A DNA stretch of 64,000 nt from Cryptomeria japonica (GCF_030272615.1 NC_081415.1:108502406-108566405); one strand, 5' to 3'. Shown: positions 11,946-24,390, counted from the stretch's first letter. Translations and numbers: made by a program. The notes: generated from the sequence alone by a model not told the origin.

Positions 11946-12085
11946 GGAAACTAGATCGGTTCTTCTTTCTATTGATTGGCTACTCCCTTTCATCTACTCC
12001 TTAAATTCCCCCCTCGGAAACTAGATCGGTTCTTCTTTCTATTGATTGGCTACTCCCTTTCATCTACTCCTTAAATTCCCCCCTC
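11946..12085. repeat. Perfect 70-bp tandem duplication
   Basis: The unit beginning GGAAACTAGATCGGTTC occurs at 11946-12015 and again at 12016-12085 with no mismatch seen. Perfect identity suggests a very recent event, or a sequencing or assembly duplication. Confidence 0.95.
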
Positions 12086-12364
12086 TATTCCTTCCCGCTA
12101 AGAATTTTATCACTAGAACTGCCAAAGAGGAAATATACAGATAGTATATCCAAACCACCTAGGTCTCCTCTTTGAGTTGCTCAACCCCACGCTAGCTTTC
12201 CATACCAAGCATTTCATACAGATAGTGGATGGTATTATTCATCAACCTCACATTCTCCATCAGCATTGGACCCACAGCTTGAGGTTTCCCCTTTGCCATT
12301 TGAGAGTCTACTCTCACCAATTACAGGTTGAAATTGATCAAAAGAACCTTTTGTAGAACACAAT

Positions 12365-12400
12365 TCTACTACTGACAGGGGGGGGGGAATCAGTAGTAGA
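12365..12400. repeat. Hairpin with ten-guanine loop, LTR-like
   Basis: TCTACTACTGA (12365-12375) and TCAGTAGTAGA (12390-12400) form a perfect 11-bp stem around a loop containing ten consecutive G. Similar G-run palindromes occur near the ends of plant Copia (SIRE/Maximus-like) LTRs, so this may mark an old LTR, but no matching second LTR or coding part was found. Confidence 0.5.
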
Positions 12401-14102
12401 TATAAACTATTAAACTTTAATCAATTTTAACTTTTAATTCAACTTGTCAAACTTCAATCTGAAAACCAAAAGTAATCGTAACTGAATTTTAAATAGATGC
12501 AACCACACAAGATTTTACGTGGAAACCCAGTATTCGAAAACCACAGTGAGTAATGCTGCTAGGATCTACTGTCCTAATCCAGCCTCACAATATTTAGGGC
12601 ACCAACCCCAAGGAATCACCAAATCCCTTATATGAGCACCAACTCATCCAAAACCACAATTCAATGATCTGAGCACCAACTCAGAAATCCTAAAGGCATC
12701 AAATATAAGGATTAAACAACTTATCAGTTTTTCTGATCTGAATCATTACATTCACTGTATTGAACATGTATAAACAGATTATCACAAATTAAATTTTAAA
12801 CTCATAATATACTGTTGAACTCCTTTGCCCTTAGAAATCTGCAAAACAAGATGTCTATAGTCTGAAAACTATTTGCAATCTTCAACACCCCTGTCAATAC
12901 AAACTCAGAATTGAAAAATCATCAATAAAATGTCAATATGTCACTGCTCTTGTTCACACTTCACAACCTGTATCTGCAATCAAGATTTGTTCAGAATAAT
13001 TCTAAAACATTCCACATATGTCTCTTGGAATAATTTCACAAATGAAACATGACTGCAAAAACCTTAACAAACTTCTATAGTGTTACCCTTATTCATACTG
13101 CTGTTATCTGAAAAGAGTATTTGTCACGGTCACTTAATTTGAATCTCTGCAACAAACATATATTCTTTCTATTTGATTTTCCAAAGAATCACTATCACTA
13201 ACTCCCCCTTCAATACACGTCCTTGCATTATATAGAATGCAAATACTGTTGTAGAAAGAAGTTATAACCGATTTTCTTTCGGTTAAAAGCCTTTTCAATA
13301 AACTTCAACCGAATATAACAACCCATTTTTAACATATCTCAGCATCATATTTCGGAATGTTCTCATCCTTCTCTTTACTGGGAGTAAAGATAAGCAGCAG
13401 TTGAAACCACCACCTATAACTGATAACTAACCCAACCAAATAATATAACAAAAACGCTTGCCTTATTACATGGATGACTTTTGTCATTCCTACAATCAAC
13501 GATATGCTTGTCTTATAACATTGAGGCTTTCATTGATATAAATTCCAAAGAACCATGGCAAGACAAGTGGCAATCAGTTACACAATAATAGTTCAATCAA
13601 CCAGAAGAAATGACAAACAAAAACAGGTCTGAAGATTTCTTTCAATCTGAAAATCTTTCCACAGTATTACTGCCAATTATACTTTATGCAGATTGAAAAC
13701 AATACTTAAGTTCTATGTTTGATAAGAAAATCTGATTATTGCATCATCCTTTTGAACAAAAATATACTGCTCACTTCATCACTGTATTATTCTGAAACAA
13801 AACTATCTTCTCAGGTTAATAATATACTGTTGTTATTTCTCATAGGAGCAGATCAATACAGTGAACAATTCACGAAGATACAGAATTGTATCATTTCAGA
13901 TTGTCATGCTGCAAGCAAATGGACATGGTAACTTCCAGAAAAGTATTGACATCAATGACAAACCACCAATGTAAAAGTGGCTAACACCTTCATCAAAGAT
14001 CAGATCCTCCATCTGTGCTCCATCCAAGAGGTGAAGATCAAGGAACAATTTCAAAGGCCCCATTTATTATGAAATCCAAGGAAGGTATCACTAGCTCAAG
14101 CA

Positions 14103-14314
14103 ACACAAGCAACTCTCAAACTACCTTCTCCAAATATTCAAACCAATGGTTCTTGACTCTTTTTCTCTGCAAGGCTTTCACCCTCTAACACAAATCCCCT
14201 ATAATAGGCGAGTCTAGAGGGACACAAGCAACTCTCAATCTACCTTCTTCATAAATTAGATCAGTGGTGCCTAGCTCTTTTTCTTTGCAAGGTCATCACC
14301 CTCTAGCACAGATC
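14103..14314. repeat. Two-copy diverged tandem duplication, ~119-bp period
   Basis: ACACAAGCAACTCTCAA starts similar ~93-bp stretches at about 14103 and 14222, both ending in CACCCTCTA(A/G)CACA(A/G)ATC. The copies differ at many positions, so the event is old. No gene overlaps. Confidence 0.6.
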
Positions 14315-15165
14315 ACCTCTTTTTCCAGCCCAACTAGCATCAAACAACACAAAAGATCCTTTAGATACTAATACTTTGCATATAAATGCTAACAGATCAG
14401 TTAAGCACTGCTTCTCTCAACACACAATTACTGATAGATTCCTCAACCTAGTCTCCCTCAACCTCATGGCTTTGCTCATTCTCATCAAGATGACTCAGGC
14501 CCACTCTTGCAACATAGGTCTACTAATTACTAGCTACCACCTTGACCACAAGACAAACTCATATTACAAGTTTCTTTTCTGCTACATCAGCCTTGAATGT
14601 TAGGGGATTTCCTAGAGTGAGTGCTTTAATTACTCCTAGGATCTCTTAGCATGGCCTCTCCAACCTTGGATTCTCCCCAATGACCATTATCAAGTGTTTC
14701 ACAATGACCGGTGATCACTTAGACAATTCCTACATTTCAAACACAAGCAAGGGTATTCAATAAGATTTCCTACCAGTCTTCACTGACACATGCTTTGGGG
14801 TCCTTGTATCAGCCTTCATTACCATTTTCTAGTGGCACGATGCTTTATTTAGTCTTGTATTTTTATTTTATTATTTTGCTTCTAAGGTTCTCAATTCCAA
14901 GAACTTTCTATTCTTAACTGCTGTATTGGCTAGTCCCATTGGACCTACTTTAGGTCATCCATGTAGATCCGAAGTCTAGTTGCAGGCTTCCAAGACCATA
15001 TCAGAGCATAAGCATGCTGCCATGGACTTTATTGATTTTAATTGCCAAGGAAAACTTCAAAATTCTCAAAACTCATTCTGCCTTTAGATTTTATTTTCAG
15101 CAATTTCCATTAGCCTCGGTTGGCTATATGCTATGAATCTACAAGATCAAAATTGCCCAAAACAG

Positions 15166-15245
15166 GCGTATTTGTAGTATACTCATGTCGGAGGAACTCC
15201 CTTTAGGCTTTAAGGTTCACCTGATACATGCTACACAGAATGGAG
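15166..15245 (+). CDS. Candidate exon a of an unrecognised host gene
   Basis: An AACAG acceptor precedes an open segment containing MSEELPLGFKVHLIHATQNG, with a GGAG|GTAAAT donor after 15245. The amino-acid composition looks like real protein. Its end phase (+1) joins exactly with candidate exon b at 15310, so the codon across the junction would be Glu. The protein is not recognised. It lies on the strand opposite to the TRMT2A-like gene, 1.6 kb beyond that gene's last visible exon. A chance ORF or an old pseudogene fragment remains possible. Confidence 0.35.
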
Positions 15246-15309
15246 GTAAATTTTAAATTGAAGTCTTCAAATATTTTATTTTATTTTGTCTCAAGAACAA
15301 TATGTTTAG

Positions 15310-15401
15310 AAGGTTACACGCCACAATCAAGGCCAACTGACTCACTTGGAAAAGTAGTAAAGGAATTCATGGACCAGTTGGCATCAAAAATTACTTGTGG
15401 G
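15310..15401 (+). CDS. Candidate exon b of an unrecognised host gene
   Basis: A TATGTTTAG acceptor and a TGTGGG|GTAAGA donor bracket 92 bases with an open frame. The frame contains GYTPQSRPTDSLGK followed by VVKEFMDQLASKITCG. It starts with the two bases that complete the split codon of candidate exon a and ends in phase 0. A possible further exon begins after the TTTTACAG acceptor at 15660 (LKGFEDTYLQSAVAYCAGWF), but its phase does not fit directly to exon b, so an exon is missing or the call is wrong. The family is unknown. Confidence 0.4.
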
Positions 15402-15774
15402 GTAAGATCTGTCCGAAACATGAACAAATACTAAGCACTCCTTTTTAGTTTAGATGTGTTTGTAGAGTCATGGCAATCTATAATCAGTGACATGGAGATC
15501 CATATATCGCCACACATCCATCTTTGACATGCTGACAGGCTTAAGAAATGGAACTGTTGCAATAGCAGGTGGTATGCATCAATAGGATTGTGATGGTGGA
15601 TGGAAACCCCATGTTCCCTCTCTTCCACTATCTTTTAATCAAACATGATTGATTTTACAGGTTAAAAGGCTTTGAAGATACATATTTACAAAGTGCTGTA
15701 GCTTATTGTGCTGGTTGGTTCCCTCAACTTGGACAAAACAGATCTGTTTCAAATCAGTGTGCTTTTATATGAAA

Positions 15775-16856
15775 TTGTAGAAATAAAGCTAATTCGTGAT
15801 TATTTTGGGAACCCAATGTCTTTTGCACTGGACATTATTGGTTCTAATATCTTCTTAGATAGTGTTATTGAACCTTTTTATATAATTTCTGCACCCAGTG
15901 TTTGTTTGTTGTTCACATATTAATTTTTTTAACTCATCATGGCTCACCCATATACTTGTCAGGAGAAACTAAATGTCCATAACTACTTTTGCCAAAAGAG
16001 ATTACGGAGGCTACTTTATGCCTTAAGGTTACAGACTACAAACAAGATCAAACCAAGAAAATTCTAATGGATAATACTACTAATATAGGAAACTACAAAT
16101 GAGTGCCGAGACCTGTAAATACAACTTATAAGGGAGATTGATGGATTTGTTGTGTCCTGTAAGAAACCACAAAACACTATTTAAGTGGACTTTATTCTAA
16201 CTCAAAATTAAGGAAATTGGAAGAAGAAAATCCTTAAATCAAACCTTTAACTTTTCTTCTTATGTTTGAAATGTCATTAGAAAAAACAACTGAAAGAGGT
16301 AAGCTATTACTGATCTTCATGGGCAATTGTTACTAAATGGATATGAACAGATATGACAGTAGCATTAGACAATCATCAGTAAGTTTCATCATCTTCAAGA
16401 AAAATTCTCATCAATGAATAAATGATGAGTAAAACATTTTTACTCAGCAATTTATTCTATTGAAAAAGAACCATTACTTTCCTCAGAAAACAAGTTTATT
16501 AACAGGAAGGCCTTAAGAATTGCCGAAGTACCATAAACTTGAGACAAGCAGCTAAATCATGATGGCATCCAAAATTTCTAACCATTCTCAAATCATTTTT
16601 TTCCAAGCAAAATATATGCAACTAAAAACAACAAATTTTATAATCTTTCTATGAGATGGCACATTCAAGTTCTGATACTTCGCAATTAAGAAAATTGGAT
16701 CCTCAAAAAAATATGATTCTCAGGATTTTAAACCATTCTCAAAGTTCTCTTCCCAATTAACACCATCCCCAAGCAAACTACAATAAGTAATTCTAATCAA
16801 TTTCTAAAAGATTAAAAATTTCACAGCTTTTAGTAAGAAAAGAAAGGCACCATCAC
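15775..16856. other. No gene seen
   Basis: AT-rich sequence. In the orientation of the TRMT2A-like gene it would be the intron following the last visible exon. The next exons, which should encode the rest of the linker and the methyltransferase core, were not found here or further left. Confidence 0.5.
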
Positions 16857-16929
16857 CTCTTTCCTTTGCAGAAAGAATCCATTCAGGGAGTGCCAATTCA
16901 CTTGGACATGCCTTGCGGGCATTCCGAGC
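16857..16929 (-). CDS. TRMT2A: TRMT2A-like tRNA (uracil-5-)-methyltransferase, exon 4 of those visible
   Basis: The minus-strand exon reads ARNARKACPSELALPEWILS then AKERG, flanked by a CATGCAG acceptor and an AGAG|GTGATG donor. It joins exon 17566-17159 in phase 0 to give KKL-ARNARKACP. In plant CCCH/RRM TRM2-type methyltransferases the matching segment sits just before the SAM-dependent core. This enzyme family makes 5-methyluridine (position 54) in tRNA. The catalytic core exons are not visible in the window, either beyond its left edge or in long introns. Confidence 0.75.
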
Positions 16930-17158
16930 CTGCATGGAAATTCCTAAATTTAGCCTTAGAAAAAGAACAACAATATGGCAATAAAAAAGAATTTGTTTTC
17001 CAAATGACTGCATGCAATTTCTCTTGTGACATAAAACCCAAGTTAAGTAATACGAGAATGGTATAAATTCTTGAACTTTCCTATGGACACATACAGTAAG
17101 AACAAAAGTGCATATAAACATTTAATAAACAATCTTGTAGAAAAGAAAACCAACATAC

Positions 17159-17566
17159 CAGTTTTTTAAGGATCTGCATTACAGAATTTTTCTTCTGATT
17201 TAGTTGCTCCTCATAGGGCATATCTGCAAGAGGGGTCACAGCATCACGGGCACTCCTTGTCTTTATAATAGATCCATCAGTAACCATATTTTGATTGTCT
17301 ATAGTATTTCCATCACCAAGTTCATCACAGACACTCCTTGTCTTTACAATAGATCCATCAGTAACCATATTTTGGTTGTCTATAGTATTTCCATCACCAA
17401 GTTCCTCAGTCTCCAGTGTTTGAGAGTTTGATGCATCAGAATCATCCACATGTTGGTGATTTCTCTCTTCTTCAATTACTTGTTTAGCTTTTTGCTTCTC
17501 CCATGAGCGTGGAAGAACATCTGCAACCTTTAATTGCTGTTTGTTTATAGTATGCCCATTCAATTT
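17159..17566 (-). CDS. TRMT2A: TRMT2A-like tRNA methyltransferase, exon 3 of those visible
   Basis: The 136-codon exon runs from a GACAG acceptor (KLNGHTINKQQLKVADVLPR) to an AAACTG|GTATGT donor (MPYEEQLNQKKNSVMQILKK). The start completes the second half of an RRM ('LNG...LKVxDVLPR') and the end matches the conserved 'VTPLADMPYxEQLxxKK' segment of plant TRM2-type enzymes. The middle is an acidic low-complexity linker with a 27-aa tandem duplication (ELGDGNTIDNQNMVTDGS at the start of each copy). Both junctions are phase 0 and in frame with neighbours. No stop is present, so the gene is probably functional. Confidence 0.8.
17242..17403 (-). repeat. 81-bp in-frame tandem duplication inside TRMT2A-like exon
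   Basis: Two 81-bp units (17242-17322 and 17323-17403) differ at a few positions and encode two copies of a 27-residue acidic segment, one containing SIVKTRSVC and the other SIIKTRSAR. It lies in the linker between RRM and methyltransferase core, where length change should be tolerated. Confidence 0.9.
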
Positions 17567-17667
17567 CTGTCATTTGGAGCACATTAAAAATCTTAGATAA
17601 GAAAAGCTCAGGGAGGAGCAAACAAATAAAGAGTATCATCTACAAGCATATCAATGCATAGGCATAC

Positions 17668-17760
17668 CTCTGTAGCTAACATGACATACTCTTCACTGGA
17701 GAATGTAACGAACCCAACACTTGCACCCTTTTTCTTTTTAGCATTTGAATATGGCAATTC
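17668..17760 (-). CDS. TRMT2A: TRMT2A-like tRNA methyltransferase, exon 2 of those visible
   Basis: A 31-codon exon encodes ELPYSNAKKKKGASVGFVTF then SSEEYVMLATE. The acceptor is AATGAGCAG and the donor is ACAGAG|GTATGC. VGFVTF is an RNP1-like strand of an RRM. Phase 0 at both ends joins it upstream to DDL (exon ending at 46887) and downstream to KLNGHTIN (exon at 17566), giving a continuous RRM. It is 29 kb away from its upstream partner exon. Confidence 0.8.
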
Positions 17761-19634
17761 CTGCTCATTAAACAGAAAAATAAGTATCACTTGACACAAT
17801 ACTTTTCCAGTGAGTACATATGAAATTTCCTGATAAAATAAAATAAACTGATCTAGGGCATACTTCTATGCCCCACTTCACCATGTTTATGTTGAGTTTT
17901 TTAGCTTGGATAGGAATTCTGCACAACTTCAGTGTGAACGTGTGGAAGGTTCAAGTGGTTCAAGTTAGTCTATTTTGCATTTCACTTTTAAGGACTAAAG
18001 TGAACGTCTTTTATTTAGCTAAATTAGTCTAATAAAGTGTAGATAAGCATTAGTGATTTACAATTTTCTTCCATTTCATCCTTATAAGGGATAAGGATAC
18101 TTACATAAGGGATAAGGATACTTTTTGTAAGTAAAGCTGGTTTTTGAAAGATAAGAATTTTTAGCTAAATTAGTATAAAGATAGAAGCAAGATAGAAAGA
18201 TTGTAAGATACTGAATACGGTAAAACTCCGTGTAGCTGTGAGTAACATCAGTTGTGGAGGTTGCTTTGTAAGTTTTTGGAAGAAATCAAAATGTAAAACT
18301 GATTTGAAGCTGTAATTATCTATGTATACTTCTACATTTTAAAGATTTCATTATTGTATGATTTATGCAACGTTATTTAGAATTAAGACATAATCATCCA
18401 GATTTGAAAATTTCTCCATCATATCAAAGCCTTCTTTGTTGCAATAAGAATTTGTGGGGTTTTAGGTGGAAACAGTAAAGGAATCTTTGCTGTAAGAATC
18501 GCATGGTTTATTTCCGAGGGTCATGTACGAATTTTCCAAGAATTCGCAGTGGAAATCATAAAAATCACAGCTAGTGTTTAAAAGAAAATTGCAGACTTTT
18601 GTTACTGAAAATCACACAAGATTTTCTATATGAAATCACAGCCAAGATAGGAGTAGAATCCAAGGCTAATTTGGATGAAAAATCATGTTTTTTGTTCTCT
18701 ATAAATCACGGGCCTTCTGCAATTTTGTGGAGGTTTTCTTTATAGGAAAATCATGACAAAAATTTATGTAGCCGGAAACTCCTCTGTCCCTCCCTGGGTG
18801 TGTGTATCCCCGTATCCAAAACTGAAACATATACGATACAGCCCGAATACGTATTTGATACTGTACCCACGCATGTCCAAAAATCCTTGATTTTCCAGCC
18901 ATGCCGGATACTATGTGATTTGATTTTTTTAAATTTGACATAAAGCTTCCCAAATTTAATAAAAAAAAAACTTCATTCATGCTTTTTCAAAAAAAAAAAT
19001 TGGTATAAACAAAACCTACAACAAATGAGAAAGACAAATAAAATGTTCTTCTGTTTCAGCGACCCATTTTTGGGTTATCTTCCAATGCAACTCTACTATT
19101 TTTGTATATTGTAAATTATAATTATTTATGTAGAAATTATGTGTCTATATTACTTTTGAAGTAATGAAATCTCCTCTAATAACTTGGAAAATTGTGTTAA
19201 GTATATGTGTATGTGTTTTGCATGAATGTCATATCCAGCCGTATCCATATTGAGGTTCTTCAAAAAAGGCCGTATCCATATACAATACTGTATCCGTATT
19301 TGTATCCGTATCCATTTCCATGCAACTTTGCTTCAATCACAACTAGTTTGTTGCAACAGCTAGAGCCTTTATAAACCACAACAGAAATTACTTTTTTGAG
19401 GTACAAACCCACAGCCAAGGGTTTGTGAGTCATGGCTACAGGCTATAAAAACCTGCAACCAGGGTATTTTATCACTGCTAACAAAGATTAGATTGTTTTC
19501 TGCAGTACAACTTGTTGCTAGAATTTGCTAGGACAACAAATACAGGTTTACAACATTGTAATGAGTATTTTTGAAATTCTTTTGAGCATTCTTTTATTAT
19601 TTCTTAGATTTGAGAGTTTGTTTTGGAAGAAAAT

Positions 19635-20600
19635 TGTAATGTCCCCATTTGGGATTCACCTTTATTTAGACCTGAAACAACATTTCTAAATTAAAGTGAG
19701 AATTGTAATACATTTATAAATATAATTTCATTAATTCCGAAGACATTTTACTGCAATATTTAACTCATAACGCTAAGAATAGTTTTTGGAAGAAAGAACT
19801 TATCTTGATAAGTTTCCCAGATTTGACAATGGAGGATATGTAATGACTGATAGAGTTAATGATGCCTGCAGATCTGAAAGTGCTATTCCTGATTTGAATA
19901 TGATTCTTGCGAACTAATATATATATTGATTGTACTACAATCTGGTGTACAACATAGATCTGAAATATTCTATTGCTAAGAGTCTTGAATCATGCAAGAT
20001 TTAATGATTACATTGATAAAAGTATGCAACTTTTATTTGTGGGTGATCTGAGATTATATGCAGTCCCAGATATCCTCTTTATAACAAATGCAAATTATAT
20101 GCTGCTGAATCAACCCAAACTGATAGCTTGTCTGATATATTAACTTTGTTGATATATTAACTTTGTAATGGCAATGACCCAATGATGGGTAGGCTGTACT
20201 GTCGCGGTTTCTGAAATAATTCTTTGTCACTTATGCGATATATATGCTGCTATTCCTGATACTAAACCATGTATTCATGCGATCTGGCTTACTGACTCTG
20301 CTCATGTAGAGCCATCCAAACTGAGCAATGATATTTCTCCTCCCTCCCCTTGGGGTAGCCCACAATCCTCCCTTTATAACAACTGGGTGGCTGTGAAATG
20401 AAGGGTCATGCCCCTTCCATTCATATTCCTTCCATCGATTGGCTTAATAAAATCGAACTTGACTATTATTCACTAATAATCCTTATTGACTAATTAATGT
20501 TTGCATCAACTCAACGCTATACTCATTGCTACCGATTAGCCTTCTTATTATTCGTTGTCCTCATGGTTCGATGCATACCACCAAGAACAAGGATGTTACT
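19635..20600 (+). mobile_element. Possible LTR fragment (TGTAATGTCCCC start)
   Basis: TGTAATGTCCCC at 19635 matches the usual start of many plant Ty3/Gypsy LTRs. The end was not found and no internal coding sequence or duplication flanks it, so the extent is a guess. The rest of 17800-24000 shows no gene. Confidence 0.25.
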
Positions 20601-20948
20601 GCCTGTAGCTTAATAACTGTTCCAATCTGATATGATCGATGGATCTGCACTTCTTTCATATCTTTCAGTAGGACTTGATGTGAGAAGTTGTATCTCACTA
20701 TCGCACCCTTTGCACTTAGTGACTCATGCGTGCCTCTTCATTATGATTAGTTTTGTTATTAGTTTGCTTACATATTTCTTGAACAATAATCTATTGAAGG
20801 CTTTGTGTACGATCTGTATTTCTTCCTTGGGACCACAATAAGATAGGAATAATCTATGCCTCGATCTTACTGGGTTCAACATTGTCTTTCATCTATTTTA
20901 TTGATAGCTTCCATAGTCATCACTCATCATGAGAATAATGAGTGTAAT

Positions 20949-21790
20949 GTCTAAGGATACCCGATACCCGATGAGGTCAGGCGATATGGGCAATGTTATC
21001 GGAAAAACCTATTCTGACTGGGGCGACAGAGAAGATAAATGATGATCCATCGGGAAAGGTTACAGTGAAGCATACCAGGAAGGCGGAATCATCGGCATAG
21101 GGATCACTATCAGAAGCACTGGAAATTTGTTATGTCGATAGCAGATAAAGTTGTCGGTATAACCTTCACCGATAAAAAGGAGTACATGGTCAAAACAGCA
21201 AAGTCATCGAATCAGTGGCAGGCACGAAAAAGAGTCATCCTGATGCCCAATGGGATTGACATTCAAGAAGGTGATGTCATCGACATAACGCACATTATCG
21301 GGAAGAGGTAAAAACAATCATTCCAATACCCGATGGACAGAAGAGGAAGACATATGTCAATAGATAGGAAAAGCGGAAAGGAAACTATGTCGCCAAGCCA
21401 CAGGGAAACATAAATTGAGTCATTCTGATGCCCGAAGAGATGACCCGACAAGGGAAGCAAGGTGCGGACCACGAAGAAAGACTTATTGGGGTAACATGCA
21501 TCATCGGAGAAACATTTTCGGAGTTGTGCCGATGCCCGATGGGCAGAATGCCACAAAGGGATAGAAGGTGGATGTATCAGAATAACTTGTTCCGATGGAC
21601 ATAAAGGCAAAAGTAAAACCCAACCGAGGGAGGATTCATCAGGATGACTTGGTCCATCAGAAGAGAGATGAATATGTTGTGCCGATGCCTGATGGAATGA
21701 TTGGGGAGACCTACGCCGATAAAGTAAAAAAGACTTCAGATTGAAATATTCAAAGGGACGAAACCCGAAGGCGCTGCACTAATGATAAAC
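20949..21790. repeat. Diffuse tandem repeat with GATGCCCGATG-type core
   Basis: Related cores (GATGCCCAATGGG, ATACCCGATGGAC, GATGCCCGAAGAG, GATGCCCGATGGG, GATGCCTGATGGA) occur near 21241, 21325, 21428, 21531 and 21684, several about 103 bp apart. A CCGATACCCGATGAGG precedes them near 20966. The composition is unlike its neighbours and may be part of an LTR whose ends were not identified. Confidence 0.45.
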
Positions 21791-24169
21791 ATGTTGGGAT
21801 TAATTAAATGCTTCCAGTGGTTAATAAAATATAATCAAACGTCCCAAAGGATGTACCTCTTCGGGAAGGCATCTTTTGGTCTCATATATATATATAAACT
21901 TTTGTAAGAAGAGGAGATTAGAATAAGATTTTCAGAATAATAACTTTTGAGACATTTTGTACTTACAGAAACTTGTATCAATATAATCAGTTGCATTTCT
22001 TTCTATAGAGTTACAGATTAATGCTTTCCTGTAGGCAGTTCTTTTGTGGTATTATCTCAAAGAGATAAGGTTACTTTAAAATCTTCATATGAAGTTTATT
22101 TCCTTGTTGTTATCAGTTTCAATAAAGAAGTGCCTGTGAAACATAATTGTTCCCTGAATGGTCTCCTAGGATAGGGGTTAAACTCATTTAGGCAAACTAT
22201 TGCAAAAGTTGATTAAAACAGATCTATTGGAGGAAGGATAACTGACAGATTCATCCAAAGGGTGGGTTTAAACATTGTCCCATAAGAGTTACACATTAAG
22301 TCCTGGTGGAAATTTAGACTCTGTAGCCCAACAAGAGGTAAGGCACTGATCATTTGAGAGTGACAACCTTTTCAGATCAATTACACTTTTACTTTCAAGA
22401 ATAGAATAGTTTCCATTAGGATATCAGGTAGGAATAGGAGTAACATAGACATTTAGATTTATAGAATAGATAACAAAGACCGAATAGCTTCCATTAAACA
22501 ACAATCTTGAACTCATCTGCTATATCTCTATCCCAGAACCCAATGCCATTCTGAGGTAGGAGTCAAGCTTGAGTAAAATCACACAATCTGCTATAAACAG
22601 CACTAAGTGAACAACTAGTGAATAGGTACACCTGCCTAGGTCTTGCAGAGCTGAAAGTGAGAGAGTTAATAACTCTATAGTTGACCAAGCCAGTTGGGGA
22701 ATTTAAAGATAGAATTTGGCATATTCTTAGAATCCTCCAATCTGCTGATTTGAGATCCAACATCCTCTAAGATTAACAGATGTAATTCAACTTATTCCAT
22801 TATTTTGTGCCAATATAGATCTTCTTGACGTTTATAGAATTTACAAATGCATGGATGTACTAATGGGTGCAATGAGTATGTAGATTACAAGTGCAATGAA
22901 AGAATGAAGGGATGAAGAGATCCTCTAAACCACATGTTGCCACATCACCTTCTCTTTTAACCATGAAATGATAATATCTTGTTTGGGGAACCCTAGCTAG
23001 ACAAATAGAAGATTAACGGTTAGGAAACTTTGGGGTTCACTTAGATTTACCCCTTAGAACCCTTGTTCTAAGATGTTTGGTGGAAGGGATAAAGCATCTT
23101 AAATTTTCAAACTCGAATTTCACCTTTAGGCAATTTTTTGGCAAGCTTGTAGTGTTAGGAAAGTGGATTTTAGGAATGAAAAGAGGGGGGTCTAATGGGG
23201 TTGTCATTAAAAGACATCCTTTAAATATTAATTAAGGCTTAAGAAATTATTAACACCCAAAAGTACAATTGCATTGAGGGGATGAAATGGGATTGTTGGG
23301 TCCCAAAACCACTACTTCACAGTCTTGAAACACAATTTTAGAATTAGGGCCAAAGGGGATTTCGAGAAAGTAAAACGAGGGTTCATCAAAAGAGTATGGA
23401 GGGTTTAAGGCCAATTGACAAGAGTGGATAATCTCTCCCACACTTCGGGCTCAGCTTAAACTCGAGGAATATTCCTAGAGGTGTTCTTAATAGGGCTTTA
23501 CACAAATTAAAATGTAACATAAACGTAACAACAACTATACCTAATGTATGCTTGAACCCTATTCTTGTCACTAGGCCAAAGACTAACTAGCTACATAAGA
23601 CCTCTTTATATAGTCAATGAGAATATCATTGCAAGAAATACAAGATGAGGGCAAATAAAAATGATTCACATAAATAATTAAATGATAAAACTAACAAATT
23701 ATATTTCCCTTGTAAAAGTGTTAAATCATGAACTACACAAACACCAAAACTAACTTTAAACTACTAGTTGTAGATTTTGCTTTGTTTTAAAGAGTGTGAT
23801 TTGTTAAATGTTTTGAAGACTGATGCCTATCCATTTGGTATAGAGTCAACTTTCTAGGATAAACAACAAATTAGAAAAACTATACACCAGGGATATAACA
23901 TCAAGCACATAACATACTTAATAATCCATCCACATACTACAAAAATATGTGAAATGCAAAAGAGGTTGTTGTCATTTTATGACACCCTTGGTCCATCAGC
24001 GAGAACTGATCAAAGATACGTTCCATGGACCAATATTACCTCAGTTGATCAAGCGCCAAGACAGGGAATCATGAAGATGCTCAAGCATTCTTTCATTATG
24101 AGGCAAGCTTCAGGCCTTCCGCTTTCCCCTTGCATCTTGCCCTTGTACCTTGGAGTTTGTTGGCGCCTT

Positions 24170-24390
24170 CCGAACTCCGAAATACCGAACCTCCTTTCCT
24201 CCCTTCTCTCCTTCCCTTGGGACCCCAAAATCCGAGAACCCTGGAATTCCAAATCTCCTTCCCTTCCTTCCCTTCTGGACCCGAGAATTTTGGATCTCCT
24301 TTCCTCCCTTTCCTTTCAGACCCTGAAATCCCAAAACCCCAGACTTCCGGACCTCCTTTCCTCGCTTTCCTGCCTTCTCGGACTGACATT
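24170..24390. repeat. Pyrimidine-rich minisatellite
   Basis: About four degenerate ~50-60-bp units alternate CCTTTCCTCCCTT-like runs with AAATCC/GAACCC-like spacers. All six frames stay open for a while because of the composition, so the overlapping reading frames are not evidence of a gene. Confidence 0.6.

Larger units (their letters stand above)
10084..15165. other. Unassigned AT-rich DNA, mostly repeat-derived
   Basis: No coding region could be supported. A TGGTATCAGAGA at about 10842 resembles an initiator-tRNA primer site but lacks a recognisable LTR. The stretch around 12340-13100 has motifs often seen in plant LTRs (CACACAAGATTTTACGTGG and a G-run hairpin). Local duplications are listed separately. 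Confidence 0.5.

Noticed and set aside
20948-22333. Solo LTR from TGTCTAAGG to CCCAACA
   Set aside because: The flanking five bases (TGTAA and AGAGG) do not match and no second copy defines the ends.
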